DNA of 64,000 bases, from assembly GCA_963741525.1 (NCBI GenBank), contig CAVUIW010000014.1, positions 1 through 64,000 of the forward strand. The letters are read 5' to 3'. Under the pieces are notes generated by a model. It was not told the DNA's origin, ran no database searches, and saw nothing but the letters and a program-made list of their open reading frames with translations. The first letter of the stretch is position 1. The number at the start of each line of letters is the position of its first letter. The stretch is from JANNSX01 sp963741525 (GTDB lineage: Bacteria; Pseudomonadota; Alphaproteobacteria; Rhizobiales; Hyphomicrobiaceae). Both the position numbers and the translations under genes were made by a program. Positions 17,611-27,553 of the stretch are shown piece by piece.

Positions 17611-17643
17611 GAGGCCTGCTCCTGTCGCTCTATCGTGGCGAGC

Positions 17644-18477
17644 TTAGGCCTTGCCCGAAACGAGGTCGAGATAGGTGAGGAACACCTCTCGCTCGGACGT
17701 GATGTCGAGCTTGGCATAGATGTTGAGGCGATGGTTTCGCACCGTGCCCGGCGCGATGCCGAGCCTGCGGGCGATCTCGGGCGAGGCGTGGCCGGCGAGA
17801 ATGAGCGAGACCACCTCGCACTCGCGCGCCGTGAGCGATGGCCACAGGTGGTCGACGGCTGGCGCTGGCTGCACGGCGTGCCGCCGCGCCGTCTTCGTCG
17901 GGCCTGTGACCGGCGATCGCGACCGATCGAGCCGGCGGTGAACGGCATGCAGCTCGGCCAGAGCCGGTAAGGCCGCTTCGAGGCGGGCGACATCGTGCGC
18001 CGTAAAGGGCTTGGAGGCGCGTTCCAGAAAGACACCGAGCGTGGCGCGCGCTCCATCATCCAGCAGCACGCCCACCTCGTCGCGGATGACCGATTGCGCC
18101 AGGAACTCGGCGATGTAGCGGCCTTGCTTCAACTCGCGGCTGGAAAACCGGCTGAGCGGTACGACACCCGATGCTTGCGTTCTCGACCAGTAGGCGTGAA
18201 ACGGGTCGAACGGATAGTAGACCTCGAGATACTTGCGGACGAGATCGTCGGAGAAGTTGCGGTGCGTCAGGAATTCCGGGCGCTGGCCGGCGATGTAGCG
18301 CGTGACCGTGATACGATCGTTGGAGGCGAGCCCACCGATCAGATCGATGAGCGCGGCGAGATAGGCGCCCGTGCCGGCCGCCTCGAGCGCGATGGCGAGC
18401 GCCGGCCAGGAAACCTGTCCGGTTTTTTGACCTTTTGCCTTGTCCGGCTTCTGCCGCATGCCGTGAAGCTGCCTCAT
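17644..18477 (-). CDS. LuxR-family helix-turn-helix regulator
   Basis: About 277 residues (ATG at 18477, alternative at 18459). The C-terminal 60 residues are a clear GerE/LuxR DNA-binding domain (LTARECEVVSLILAGHASPEIARRLG, then APGTVRNHRLNIYAKL). The N-terminal 200 residues are not a recognised autoinducer-binding or receiver domain, though an aromatic cluster (YLEVYYPFDPFHAYW) recalls small-ligand sensor folds. The gene is divergent from chvE with 150 bases between, making it the best candidate regulator of the importer/carboxylase locus. The gene downstream on its own strand is a methyltransferase. Confidence 0.82.
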   Translation of the reverse strand: MRQLHGMRQKPDKAKGQKTGQVSWPALAIALEAAGTGAYLAALIDLIGGLASNDRITVTRYIAGQRPEFLTHRNFSDDLVRKYLEVYYPFDPFHAYWSRTQASGVVPLSRFSSRELKQGRYIAEFLAQSVIRDEVGVLLDDGARATLGVFLERASKPFTAHDVARLEAALPALAELHAVHRRLDRSRSPVTGPTKTARRHAVQPAPAVDHLWPSLTARECEVVSLILAGHASPEIARRLGIAPGTVRNHRLNIYAKLDITSEREVFLTYLDLVSGKA

Positions 18478-18627
18478 TTGGGAACGGTATGGCGGAACGG
18501 GCCCCGTTTTTCCAGGCCGGAGACGTTGCAGCACAACACCGTTTGGCCTAGATATCAGGTGCGGCCTCGAGAACCGCAAACAACGGAACTTCGCGGACTT
18601 CAATTTGGGACCTAAGGGAGGAACCCT

Positions 18628-19695
18628 TTGATTAATCGTAGAATTATGCTTCTGGCTGGTGCCGGCGCAATGGCGCTGGGCCTGGCAACCCCGAGCTTCG
18701 CGGGAGATAAGGGCTTGGTTGGCATCTCCATGCCGACGAAGTCGTCGACGCGCTGGATCTCCGACGGCGAGAACATGGTCAAGGAGTTCACCGCGCTCGG
18801 CTACGACACCGATCTGCAGTTCGGCGAGGACGACATTCCCAATCAGCTCGCCCAGATCGAGAACATGGTGACCAAGGGCGCCAAGGTGCTCATCATCGCC
18901 GCCATCGACGGCTCGACGCTGTCGGACATCCTCAAGAAGGCCAAGGAAGCGAAAACCACTGTATTCGCTTACGACCGCCTCATCACCAAGACCGGCGATG
19001 TCGACTACTACACGACCTTCGATAATTTCGGCGTCGGCGTGCTGCAGGCGAACTCGCTGGTGAAGGGTTTGAAGGAGCGCTTCGCGAGCGTGAAGCCCTG
19101 GAACGTCGAGCTGTTCGGCGGCTCGCCCGACGACACCAACGCCTTCTATTTCTACGATGGCGCCATGTCGGTGCTGCAACCGATGATCGATGCCGGCGAG
19201 ATCGTCATTCCGTCCGGTCAGATGGGCATGGACAAGGTCGGTACGCTCCGTTGGGACGGCGCGGTCGCCCAGGCCCGCATGGATAACCTGCTGTCGGCCA
19301 ACTACACCGACAAGAAGGTGCATGGCGTGCTTGCGCCCTACGACGGGCTCTCGCGCGGTATCATCTCGTCTCTGAAGGGCGTCGGTTACGCACCCGGTGC
19401 CGAGATGCCGATCGTCTCTGGTCAGGATGCCGAGGTGGCATCGGTCAAGAGCATGCAGGCCGGAGAGCAGTACTCGACGGTGTTCAAGGACACGCGTGAG
19501 CTCGCCAAGCAGACCGCCAAGATGGTCGACGCGGTGATGGCCGGCGGCAAGCCCGAGATCAACGACGAGAAGACATACAACAACGAAGTCAAGATCGTGC
19601 CGTCCTATCTGCTGACGCCCCATGACGTCGGTAAGGACGACATCCAGAAGATGTTGATTGACTCCGGCTACATCAAAGCCGAGGAGCTGCAGTAA
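18628..19695 (+). CDS. chvE: ChvE-type multiple monosaccharide-binding periplasmic protein
   Basis: 355 residues with an N-terminal signal peptide (about 1-26, MLLAGAGAMALGLATPSFAG). It then has the two-lobed periplasmic sugar-binding fold: LVGISMPTKSSTRWISDGEN, VLIIAAIDGSTLSDIL and AYDRLI. It delivers aldoses to GguA/GguB. In Agrobacterium, ChvE also signals sugars to VirA. TTG start at 18628, with GGGAGG seven bases upstream; a later ATG (18646) would weaken the signal peptide. First gene of an apparent operon and divergent from a LuxR-type regulator. A stable hairpin follows the stop. Confidence 0.88.
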   Translation: MINRRIMLLAGAGAMALGLATPSFAGDKGLVGISMPTKSSTRWISDGENMVKEFTALGYDTDLQFGEDDIPNQLAQIENMVTKGAKVLIIAAIDGSTLSDILKKAKEAKTTVFAYDRLITKTGDVDYYTTFDNFGVGVLQANSLVKGLKERFASVKPWNVELFGGSPDDTNAFYFYDGAMSVLQPMIDAGEIVIPSGQMGMDKVGTLRWDGAVAQARMDNLLSANYTDKKVHGVLAPYDGLSRGIISSLKGVGYAPGAEMPIVSGQDAEVASVKSMQAGEQYSTVFKDTRELAKQTAKMVDAVMAGGKPEINDEKTYNNEVKIVPSYLLTPHDVGKDDIQKMLIDSGYIKAEELQ

Positions 19696-19702
19696 GACGT
19701 CC

Positions 19703-19736
19703 GGCGCGGGTCTGATCGTTCGGGTCGGCCCGCGCC
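19703..19736 (+). promoter_or_regulatory. intercistronic hairpin after chvE
   Basis: Perfect 8-bp stem GGCGCGGG / CCCGCGCC at 19703-19710 and 19729-19736, with no T-run. Its position between a binding-protein gene and its ATPase gene is typical of hairpins that protect the binding-protein mRNA and set its higher expression. Confidence 0.6.
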
Positions 19737-19776
19737 ACTTGCGATTTCAGGTTGCGTCTCGCGGCGGAGGGCCCGG

Positions 19777-21312
19777 ATGGGCGCCGAGCCGATCCTCGAC
19801 ATGACGGGTATCACCAAGACGTTCCCGGGCGTCAAAGCGCTCACGAACGTTAATTTGGAAGTGATGCCCGCCGAGATTCATGCCGTCGTCGGCGAGAACG
19901 GCGCTGGCAAGTCCACGCTCATGAAGGTTCTGTCCGGCGTCTACCCTGCCGGCACCTATGATGGCACGATCCGCTACGACGGCAAGGAGCGGCACTTCAC
20001 CGGCATCGCCGACAGCGAGGCGACCGGCATCATCATCATCCACCAGGAGCTGGCGCTCGTGCCGCTCCTTTCGATCGCCGAGAACATCTTCCTCGGCCAC
20101 GAGACCGCGCGGTTCGGCGTCATCAACTGGCACGAGGCCCGCGCCAGAACCAACGTGCTGCTGAAAAAAGTCGGCCTCGTCGAGAACCCGCACACCCTCA
20201 TCACCAATCTGGGCACCGGCAAGCAGCAGCTCGTCGAAATCGCCAAGGCGCTGAACAAGCAGGTCAAGCTCCTCATCCTCGACGAGCCGACCTCGAGCCT
20301 CAACGAGAAGGATTCCGACGCGCTGCTGGCGCTCCTCAAGGAGTTTCGCACGCAGGGCATCTCCTCGATCCTCATCACCCACAAGCTCAACGAGGTGCTG
20401 AAAGTCGCCGACCGCATCACCGTGCTGCGCGACGGCATGACCGTCGATACGCTCGACACCTCCACGGCCCGCGTTTCGGAGGACCGCATCATCAAGGCGA
20501 TGGTTGGGCGCGAACTCACCGACCGCTTTCCACAGCGCGATGCGAAAATCGGCGATGTGAAGCTCGAGGTGCGCGACTGGAACGTCTATCACCCCCAGCA
20601 CGCCGACCGGCAGGTGATCAAGAACCTCTCTCTTTCAGTGCGTGCGGGTGAGGTGGTGGGCATCGCCGGCCTCATGGGCGCTGGCCGCACCGAGCTCGCC
20701 ATGTCGCTGTTCGGTCGCGCCTATGGGCAGAAGATCACGGGCGAGGTCCGGATCGATGGCAAGGTGGTGGATGTCTCGAGCATACCGAAGGCGCAGAAGG
20801 CCGGTCTCGCCTATGTCACGGAGGACCGCAAGACCTTCGGCCTCGTCCTTATCGATCACATCAAGCACAACATTACGCTCGCCAATCTGGGGGCCGTCTC
20901 GAACGCGTCGGTCATCGACGAGCCGGCGGAGCTTGCCGTCGCGCAGAAGTACCGGAAGGATCTCGGCATCCGCTGCTCGTCCGTGTTCCAGACGACGGTC
21001 AATCTCTCCGGCGGCAACCAGCAGAAGGTCGTGCTCTCGAAATGGCTGTTCTCCGGCCCCGAGGTGCTGATCCTCGACGAGCCGACGCGCGGCATCGACG
21101 TCGGCGCGAAATATGAGATCTACGGCATCATCAACGCCCTCGCCGAATCGGGGAAGGCCGTCATTGTCATCTCCTCGGAAATGCCGGAGCTGCTCGGCAT
21201 CTCGGATCGCATCTACGTCATGAACGAGGGCCGCTTCGTCGCCGAGATGCCGGCCAAATCGGCGACGCAGGAGGCCATCATGCGCGCCATCATGAAAAGC
21301 TGGGAAAACTGA
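19777..21312 (+). CDS. gguA: sugar ABC transporter ATPase GguA (two ABC domains)
   Basis: 511 residues with two fused ABC domains, as in XylG/MmsA-type sugar importers. Domain 1 has Walker A GENGAGKST, signature LGTGKQQLVEIAKAL and Walker B LLILDEPTSSL. Domain 2 has the degenerate Walker A GLMGAGRTEL, signature LSGGNQQKVVLSKW and Walker B LILDEPTRGID. It energises uptake of the sugars captured by ChvE. Placed between chvE and gguB on the same strand, with one base between its stop and the gguB start. Confidence 0.92.
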   Translation: MGAEPILDMTGITKTFPGVKALTNVNLEVMPAEIHAVVGENGAGKSTLMKVLSGVYPAGTYDGTIRYDGKERHFTGIADSEATGIIIIHQELALVPLLSIAENIFLGHETARFGVINWHEARARTNVLLKKVGLVENPHTLITNLGTGKQQLVEIAKALNKQVKLLILDEPTSSLNEKDSDALLALLKEFRTQGISSILITHKLNEVLKVADRITVLRDGMTVDTLDTSTARVSEDRIIKAMVGRELTDRFPQRDAKIGDVKLEVRDWNVYHPQHADRQVIKNLSLSVRAGEVVGIAGLMGAGRTELAMSLFGRAYGQKITGEVRIDGKVVDVSSIPKAQKAGLAYVTEDRKTFGLVLIDHIKHNITLANLGAVSNASVIDEPAELAVAQKYRKDLGIRCSSVFQTTVNLSGGNQQKVVLSKWLFSGPEVLILDEPTRGIDVGAKYEIYGIINALAESGKAVIVISSEMPELLGISDRIYVMNEGRFVAEMPAKSATQEAIMRAIMKSWEN

Positions 21313-21313
21313 C

Positions 21314-22606
21314 ATGACCGACGCCATCGCACCCGCGCCCACGACTTCCGTCATGACGTTCGTCAAGGCAAACATTCGCGACTATGCGTTGCTGTTGTCC
21401 CTCATCGCCATCATGGTGTTCTTCCAGATGGCGACATCGACGGTTTTGCGACAGCAGACGCTCGCCGATGCCATCATCCTCGCTCTGACGAGCCCGATCG
21501 AGGTGTTCCGGAACGGCATACTTTTCACGCCACTCAACATGACGAACATCATCCTGCAGAACAGCTACATCGTCATCATGGCGTTGGGGATGCTGCTGAT
21601 CATCGTCGCCGGTCACATCGATCTGTCGGTTGGGTTTCTCTCGGGCCTGATCGGTGCGATCGCCGGCGTGCTGATGGTGACCAATCCGCTCTGGCCGGTC
21701 GAGTGGAAGCTCGGGACGTTTCCGACCATTGGCATCTGTCTCCTGGTCGGAGCCGCGATCGGCGCGCTGCAAGGCATGTTCGTGGCGCGGTTCCTGATTC
21801 CGGCCTTCATCGTGACGCTCGCCGGCATGCTGATCTATCGCGGATTGATGATTGCGATGCTGAGCGGCCGCAACCTCGGGCCCTTCCCGGATTCCTTCCA
21901 GGCGATCTCGAACGGCTACGTGCCGGATCTTCTCGCCTTCATGGCGCCGGCCGGCGTCAACCTGCTGGCGATCGTCGCCGGCGCGATCGTGACGGCCATG
22001 ATTCTCTGGTCGAACTGGCGGGGCCGCCAGATCGAACATGCGCATGGCATGGCCGAGGAGCCGATGGCGCTCTTCTATGCCCGCAATGGCCTGATCGCCT
22101 TTGCCATCCTCGGCTTCTCCTGGATCATGGCGAATCATAAGGGCCTACCGAACGTGCTCGTTACCATGTTCGCACTGGTGGCGCTCTTCATGTTCGTGAC
22201 GACGCGGACGACCTTTGGCCGGCGCGTCTATGCCATCGGCGGCAACGCGAAGGCGGCGAAGCTCTCGGGCATCAACACCGAGCGCATCACCATCATGATC
22301 TTCGCCATCATGGGCGCGCTGGCAGCGTTCGCGGGGCTCGTCTATGCGGCGCGGCTGAACTCGGCGCAGCCCAAGGCCGGCGCCGGCCTCGAGCTCGACG
22401 TGATCGCCGCCTGCTTCATCGGCGGCGCGGCAGTGACGGGCGGCGTCGGCAAGATCACCGGCGTCGTCATCGGCGCTTTCATCATGGGCGTGATGAACAA
22501 CGGCATGGGCATCATGGGCGTCGGCATCGACTGGCAGCAGGTCATCAAGGGCGCCGTGCTGATGCTCGCCGTGTTCCTGGACGTTTACTACAAGAACAAG
22601 AGCTGA
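21314..22606 (+). CDS. gguB: sugar ABC transporter permease GguB
   Basis: 430 residues with around ten or more hydrophobic segments. It belongs to the BPD_transp_2 permease family (IIVAGHIDLSVGFLSGLIGA near 100, GGNAKAAKLSGIN and AACFIGGAAVTGGVGKITGV later). It is longer than RbsC-type permeases, as is usual for GguB/MmsB. Forms the channel for GguA and ChvE. An 86-base gap separates it from the first carboxylase gene, with no obvious terminator. Confidence 0.9.
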   Translation: MTDAIAPAPTTSVMTFVKANIRDYALLLSLIAIMVFFQMATSTVLRQQTLADAIILALTSPIEVFRNGILFTPLNMTNIILQNSYIVIMALGMLLIIVAGHIDLSVGFLSGLIGAIAGVLMVTNPLWPVEWKLGTFPTIGICLLVGAAIGALQGMFVARFLIPAFIVTLAGMLIYRGLMIAMLSGRNLGPFPDSFQAISNGYVPDLLAFMAPAGVNLLAIVAGAIVTAMILWSNWRGRQIEHAHGMAEEPMALFYARNGLIAFAILGFSWIMANHKGLPNVLVTMFALVALFMFVTTRTTFGRRVYAIGGNAKAAKLSGINTERITIMIFAIMGALAAFAGLVYAARLNSAQPKAGAGLELDVIAACFIGGAAVTGGVGKITGVVIGAFIMGVMNNGMGIMGVGIDWQQVIKGAVLMLAVFLDVYYKNKS

Positions 22607-22692
22607 GCGCCCGCCTCCGACCATGACGGCTGTCATATGGCCGGCTGTCCAGCTGGGCCGTAAGCTCTGCGTGCAAAATCGAGGAGACGCCC

Positions 22693-24828
22693 ATGTCGCT
22701 CAGCGACCCAATCGTCATCGGCATCGATGCCGGCGGCACCATGACGGACACGATCCTGGTCGACGCCCAGGGCCGCTTCAAGATCGGCAAAGCCGCGACC
22801 ACGCCGCACGATGAGAGCGAGGGCTTCATCGCCTCCGCCGAGGATGCGGCCGACGCCTGGGGCCTCTCGCTCGATAAGCTCTTCTCCGGCGTCGACGTGG
22901 TGCTCTACTCGGGCACCGGCATGCTCAACACGCTGCTGTCGCGCACCGGCCGCCGGCTCGGGCTCATCGCGACCAAAGGCGTCGAGGACATGATCCTGAT
23001 GGGCCGCGGCCTCCAGGCCTGGGCCGATTACGCCTATGCCGATCGCCTGCACGCCGTGACGCATCACCATCCCGACCCGCTCGTGCCGCGCCGGCGCACG
23101 CACGGCGTCACCGAGCGCGTCGATCAGTTCGGAGACGTGGTGATCCCGCTCTACGAGCACGAGGCGCGCGCGGCGGCGAAGGCGCTGTTGAAGGACAAGG
23201 TCGAGGCCATCTGCATTTGTCTGCTCTTCTCGCATGTGAACCCGGCGCATGAGCGCCGCGTCGCCGAGATCGTGCGCGAGGAGGCCAAGAAGGCGAAGGC
23301 CGAGGTGCTCGTCTACACCAGCCACGAGGTGCGCCCGGTCGTGCGCGAGCAGTCGCGGCTCAACAGCGTGCTGATCGAGGCCTATGCCACCTCGCGCGGC
23401 CGAAAGCAGCTCAAGGGCATCGAGGACATCTCCAAGAAGCACGGCTTCAAGTATCGCGTGCAGACACTGCTCTCTTTCGGCGGACTGACCTCCATCGATC
23501 ACCCGCGCCTGCACGAGACGATGATCTCGGGGCCGATCGGCGGCATTCTCGGCGCGACCTATGTCGGAAAACTGATCGGCAACGACAGCCTGATCTGCTC
23601 CGACATGGGCGGTACCTCTTTCGACATGGGCGTCATCACACGGGGCCAGACGCGCATCGAGAACGAGCCAATCATGGACCGGTTCAAGCTCAACGTGCCG
23701 ACGCTGCATCTGGACACCATCGGCGCCGGCGCCGGCATGATCATCAAGGTCGATCCCTTGACGCGGAAAGTCTCGCTCGGTCCCGAGAGTGCCGGCGCCG
23801 TGCCGGGGCCCATCTGCTTCGGCCGCGGCGGTACCGAGCCCACCATCGCCGATTGCGATGCGATCCTCGGGCGGCTCAATCCCAGTTATTTCCTCGGCGG
23901 CAAGGTGAAGCTCGATGTCGAGAAGGCGCTCCGGGCCTTCAAGGAAAAATGCGCTGACCCGCTCGGCGTTGGCGTCGAGGAGGCGGCCGAGGGCATGATC
24001 GGCATGCTCGAGACGGACGCCAACAATGCGCTCCGCCGCGTCATCTCGGGCCAGGGCATCCATCCCTCCGAGTTCACGCTCCTCTCCTACGGCGGCTCGG
24101 GACCGCTGCATCTGGCCGGCTATTCGCGCAGCATCGGTCTCAAGGACATCATTACCTTCCAGTTCGCCGCCGCCTTCTCGGCCTTCGGCTGCACGACGGC
24201 CGACTACATGCGCCGCCACTCCGTATCGGTCGAGATGCACATTGCGCCGGACGCCTCGAAGGAGGCTCTGATGGAGACAGGCAAGAAGGTCTCGGACGTG
24301 TTCAAGGAACTGGAATCGCGTGCCGTCGCTGAACTGATTTCCGATGGTCACGCCAAGAAGGCCATCCGCACGGCGCCATTCCTGATGATGCGCTACACCG
24401 GCCAGCTTGAGGATGTGGAGGTCGCCTCACCCGTCTCGCGCATCGCCTCGGCCGCCGACATGCAGAAAGTGCTCGCCACCTTCGAGGACGTCTACGAGAA
24501 GATCAACCACCGCGTTTCCCGCTACGGCCAAGCCGGAACCTCGATCATGGAGATCGGCATTACAGCGATCGCCGACAAGGTGAAGCCGACCCTTGAAGCC
24601 CGCCCGCTCGGAAAGTCCGATCCCCGCGCGGCGCATAAAGGCAAGCGCGATGCCTATATCGCCGGGCGCTGGCATAGCTGCAATCTCTACGAGATGGATC
24701 GCCTCGAGCCCGGCCACGAGATTGCAGGCCCTGCTATCGTCGAGCATCCGGCGACGACGCTCGTCGTCCATCCCGGCGATCATGTGACCATCGATCAGTG
24801 GTCGCTGCTGCACTACCGGCACGCGTGA
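22693..24828 (+). CDS. acxA: acetone-carboxylase-type beta subunit (hydantoinase A-like)
   Basis: 711 residues, close to the 717 of Xanthobacter AcxA. The ASKHA-fold N-terminus is VIGIDAGGTMTDTILVDAQG and the later core contains CSDMGGTSFDMGVI. The HyuA-type C-terminal domain ends with GPAIVEHPATTLVVHPGD. In acetone carboxylase, ATP-dependent phosphorylation of ketone and bicarbonate yields acetoacetate in an (alpha-beta-gamma)2 complex. The assignment rests on the neighbouring alpha and gamma genes, since HyuA proteins alone are ambiguous. The start has GGAGAC upstream. Substrate (acetone or another ketone) unverified. Confidence 0.85.
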   Translation: MSLSDPIVIGIDAGGTMTDTILVDAQGRFKIGKAATTPHDESEGFIASAEDAADAWGLSLDKLFSGVDVVLYSGTGMLNTLLSRTGRRLGLIATKGVEDMILMGRGLQAWADYAYADRLHAVTHHHPDPLVPRRRTHGVTERVDQFGDVVIPLYEHEARAAAKALLKDKVEAICICLLFSHVNPAHERRVAEIVREEAKKAKAEVLVYTSHEVRPVVREQSRLNSVLIEAYATSRGRKQLKGIEDISKKHGFKYRVQTLLSFGGLTSIDHPRLHETMISGPIGGILGATYVGKLIGNDSLICSDMGGTSFDMGVITRGQTRIENEPIMDRFKLNVPTLHLDTIGAGAGMIIKVDPLTRKVSLGPESAGAVPGPICFGRGGTEPTIADCDAILGRLNPSYFLGGKVKLDVEKALRAFKEKCADPLGVGVEEAAEGMIGMLETDANNALRRVISGQGIHPSEFTLLSYGGSGPLHLAGYSRSIGLKDIITFQFAAAFSAFGCTTADYMRRHSVSVEMHIAPDASKEALMETGKKVSDVFKELESRAVAELISDGHAKKAIRTAPFLMMRYTGQLEDVEVASPVSRIASAADMQKVLATFEDVYEKINHRVSRYGQAGTSIMEIGITAIADKVKPTLEARPLGKSDPRAAHKGKRDAYIAGRWHSCNLYEMDRLEPGHEIAGPAIVEHPATTLVVHPGDHVTIDQWSLLHYRHA

Positions 24829-24839
24829 GGCAGAAACAG

Positions 24840-27047
24840 ATGCAAGACATGGTGAGAACACTTCCTCTCCGCGATCGGCTGATCGAGTCCGAGCAGCTCA
24901 TGGAGAAAACCGGCTGCTACGACGGCGTCACGGAGCTGAAACTCCGCAAGCAGGATCCACTTAAATTCGAGACGTTGCACACGAAGCTGCGCTCTTTCTG
25001 CGTTTCCGCGCGTGAGATGGCGCGGCGGATATCGGCATCACCCGGCGTGCGCGAGGTCGGAGAGATGGTGGTTGCCATCTACACGCCGGAAGGCGATGCG
25101 GTGGCGCTGTCGAACGGCATCATGGTGCACGTCCACACCATGAGCCGCTTCATCAAGTGGATGATCCGCAACGGCTACGAGGCGGATCCCGGCATCCGCG
25201 AAGGCGACATCTTCGCCAACAACGACGCCTTCATCGGCACCGTACAGGTGCCGGACGTCATGGACGTCATCCCGATCTATCACGAAGGCGAGCTCGTCGG
25301 CTGGGCGGGCGCGGTCTGTCATGAACTCGAGAGCGGCGGCATCACGCCGGGCGGCGATGTCTGCCTTGCCCAGGAGCGATTTACGGAAGGGTTGTTCGTC
25401 TGCGCCGAGAAGATCGGCAGCAACGATGCGATCCGCCGCGACTACGTCATCCGCTGCGAGCGCAATCTGCGCATGCCGATCTATTGGGTGCTCGACGAGA
25501 AGGCGAAGGTCGCCGCCTGCATCGAGATGCGCGAGAGCGTCAAGGAGATCATCGCCGAGGTAGGCCTCGCTTACTGGAAGCGCGTGATGAAGGAGTTCAT
25601 CGAGGAGGGAAGGCGCAGCCAGCTTGCCCGCACCCTTCAGCTCACCGTTCCTGGCATCTATCGCGGGCATACCTTCTACGGTCACGTCACCGAGGGAAAG
25701 CCCGGCTTCCAGCCACTCGGCCCCGCCAACTGGCTCTACAACATTCCGATCGAGATGAAGATCACGTCCGACGGCCACATGGTGCTCGACTTCGACGGCA
25801 CGCAGCCCTGGGGCTTCCACTCCATGAACTGCACGCCCGGCGGCATGGACGGCGGCATGTTCGTGACGCTGACCCAGCACATGAACTTCGAGGGTCTCGT
25901 CAACGACGGCGCGTGGATGGCGACGGAATTGAAACTCCCCGCCGGCACCTGGACCAATCCCGACAGCGAGTTCGCGGCGACGGCCACGTCCTGGGCGCTG
26001 CTGCTGCCAGCCTTTGGCGTGTTCCAGCGGCTGCTCTCGCGCGCCTTCATCGCTCGCGGTTTCGTCGAAGAGGCCTTCGTCGGTCAGGTCAACTCGCCGA
26101 TGATCGAGATGGGGGGTGTAAGCCAGTACGGCACGCAATTCGGCATGGCGCATTTCGAATGCGCGGCGGCGGGCTCGGGCGCCCTCGCCATCAAGGACGG
26201 CCTCGACACGGCTTATGTCGGTTGGAACCCGGAAAGCGACATGGGCAACATCGAGATCTGGGAGCAGAACATGCCGATGCTCTACATCGGCCGTTCGATC
26301 TTCGCGGACTCGGGCGGCGCTGGAAAGTATCGCGGCGGCTGCTCGTTTCTCTCGACCTGGCTCATCCACAAGACGCCGCATCTGCGCCTCCACACCTCCG
26401 AGCATTCGAGCCGCGTCTACGACAATGCCGGGATGTGCGGCGGCTATCCGGCGCCGACCTGCCAGAAGCATCGCTCCGTCAGGAACACCAACATCGCCGA
26501 GGTGATCAGGAAGCAGAAACCGATCCCGCACGGCATCGGCACGAACCCCGAGCGCTCCGAGATCGAGGCGACGATCAAGGGCGATCACGAGACTTCGGAA
26601 GGCCCCTACATCACCGCGCCGCACGAGGCGGGCGATATCTTCGCCCATGCCTACAATGGCGGCGGCGGGTATGGCGATGTCTTGGAGCGCGACCCGGCGA
26701 AGGTCGCCTACGATGTCGAGAACGGTTTCGTGACGGCGGCGGCAGCCGAGAGCGTGTTCGGCGTGGTGCTCGCCGAGAACGCGAAGAAGGATCGCCTCGA
26801 GGTCGATGCGAAGGCGACGGCGAAGCGGCGGCAGAAGATGCGCGAGAAACGGCGCAAGCGCGCGGTGCCCGTGTCGGAGTGGCTTGCGTACGAGTCGAAG
26901 CGCGTGAAGGCCGGTAAGCTCGCGCCCGAGGTGAAGCTCATGTACGGCGCCGCCATGCGGCTGTCGCCGCGCTTCGCAAAAGACTTCCGTGCGTTCTGGT
27001 CGCTCGGTGATGATTTCAAGTTCGAGACGAAGGGAGGCCGCAAATGA
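24840..27047 (+). CDS. acxB: acetone-carboxylase-type alpha subunit (hydantoinase B-like)
   Basis: 735 residues of the HyuB family; Xanthobacter AcxB has 776. Conserved stretches are NGIMVHVHTMSRFIKWMIR, EGDIFANNDAFIGTVQVPDV and FDGTQPWGFHSMNCTPGGMD. The lysine/arginine-rich C-terminal tail (KATAKRRQKMREKRRKR) is as in AcxB. It starts 11 bases after acxA, and a second ATG at 24849 is possible. Its last four bases overlap acxC (ATGA), coupling alpha and gamma translation. Mn-dependent carboxylation is known for the family; the substrate is not shown here. Confidence 0.85.
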   Translation: MQDMVRTLPLRDRLIESEQLMEKTGCYDGVTELKLRKQDPLKFETLHTKLRSFCVSAREMARRISASPGVREVGEMVVAIYTPEGDAVALSNGIMVHVHTMSRFIKWMIRNGYEADPGIREGDIFANNDAFIGTVQVPDVMDVIPIYHEGELVGWAGAVCHELESGGITPGGDVCLAQERFTEGLFVCAEKIGSNDAIRRDYVIRCERNLRMPIYWVLDEKAKVAACIEMRESVKEIIAEVGLAYWKRVMKEFIEEGRRSQLARTLQLTVPGIYRGHTFYGHVTEGKPGFQPLGPANWLYNIPIEMKITSDGHMVLDFDGTQPWGFHSMNCTPGGMDGGMFVTLTQHMNFEGLVNDGAWMATELKLPAGTWTNPDSEFAATATSWALLLPAFGVFQRLLSRAFIARGFVEEAFVGQVNSPMIEMGGVSQYGTQFGMAHFECAAAGSGALAIKDGLDTAYVGWNPESDMGNIEIWEQNMPMLYIGRSIFADSGGAGKYRGGCSFLSTWLIHKTPHLRLHTSEHSSRVYDNAGMCGGYPAPTCQKHRSVRNTNIAEVIRKQKPIPHGIGTNPERSEIEATIKGDHETSEGPYITAPHEAGDIFAHAYNGGGGYGDVLERDPAKVAYDVENGFVTAAAAESVFGVVLAENAKKDRLEVDAKATAKRRQKMREKRRKRAVPVSEWLAYESKRVKAGKLAPEVKLMYGAAMRLSPRFAKDFRAFWSLGDDFKFETKGGRK

Positions 27048-27535
27048 CCACCTATTCGAAAGAGGTCTTGCGCGACCTGAAGGACGGCACGCTCGCCTGG
27101 CCGCAGGTCAAGCGCATCATGAGCGCCTACAAGGACGACGATCGCTTCTTCAAAATGATCGAAATCCACCAGGAGCGCGTGCCGTGGAATGAGCGTATCC
27201 TGCTGCCGATCGGCGAGCATCTCTACATCGTCCAGAAGGGCAGGAAGCGCATCGTCAAATGCGACTGCGGCCACGAGTTCGGCGATGCCAAGAAGAACTG
27301 GAAACTCGCGGCGCATATTCACGTCCGCGACACGGAGAAATCGCTCCGCCAGATCTATCCCTCGACCGACCTCTGCGATCCCGAGTGGATGGAGATCCGC
27401 GAGTTCATCTGCCCGGGCTGCGCGACGCTCCTCGAGGTTGAAGCCTGTCCGCCGGGCTATCCGATCGTCTTCGAGTTCGAGCCGGATCTGGATGGGCTCT
27501 ATCGGGATTGGCTGGGGAAGCCGCTCGAATCCTGA
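27044..27535 (+). CDS. acxC: acetone-carboxylase-type gamma subunit
   Basis: 163 residues, matching the acetone carboxylase gamma family (PF08882). Cys73, Cys75, Cys111, Cys123, Cys126 and Cys135 and His77 are arranged like a zinc-binding site (KCDCGHEF, ICPGCATLLE). This small subunit is what distinguishes acetone-carboxylase-type complexes from plain hydantoinases/oxoprolinases, so its presence decides the naming of the two upstream genes. The start overlaps the stop of acxB. Confidence 0.88.
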   Translation: MTTYSKEVLRDLKDGTLAWPQVKRIMSAYKDDDRFFKMIEIHQERVPWNERILLPIGEHLYIVQKGRKRIVKCDCGHEFGDAKKNWKLAAHIHVRDTEKSLRQIYPSTDLCDPEWMEIREFICPGCATLLEVEACPPGYPIVFEFEPDLDGLYRDWLGKPLES

Positions 27536-27553
27536 CGGCCTGGAGGCGCACTC

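Noticed and set aside
22633..26648. Minus-strand frames of over 500 codons opposite acxA and acxB
   Set aside because: Shadow frames of high-GC genes; no ribosome binding sites or conserved motifs.
22693..27047. Hydantoinase / 5-oxoprolinase assignment for the two large subunits
   Set aside because: The adjacent PF08882-type gamma subunit and the overlapping alpha-gamma genes point to an acetone-carboxylase-type complex.
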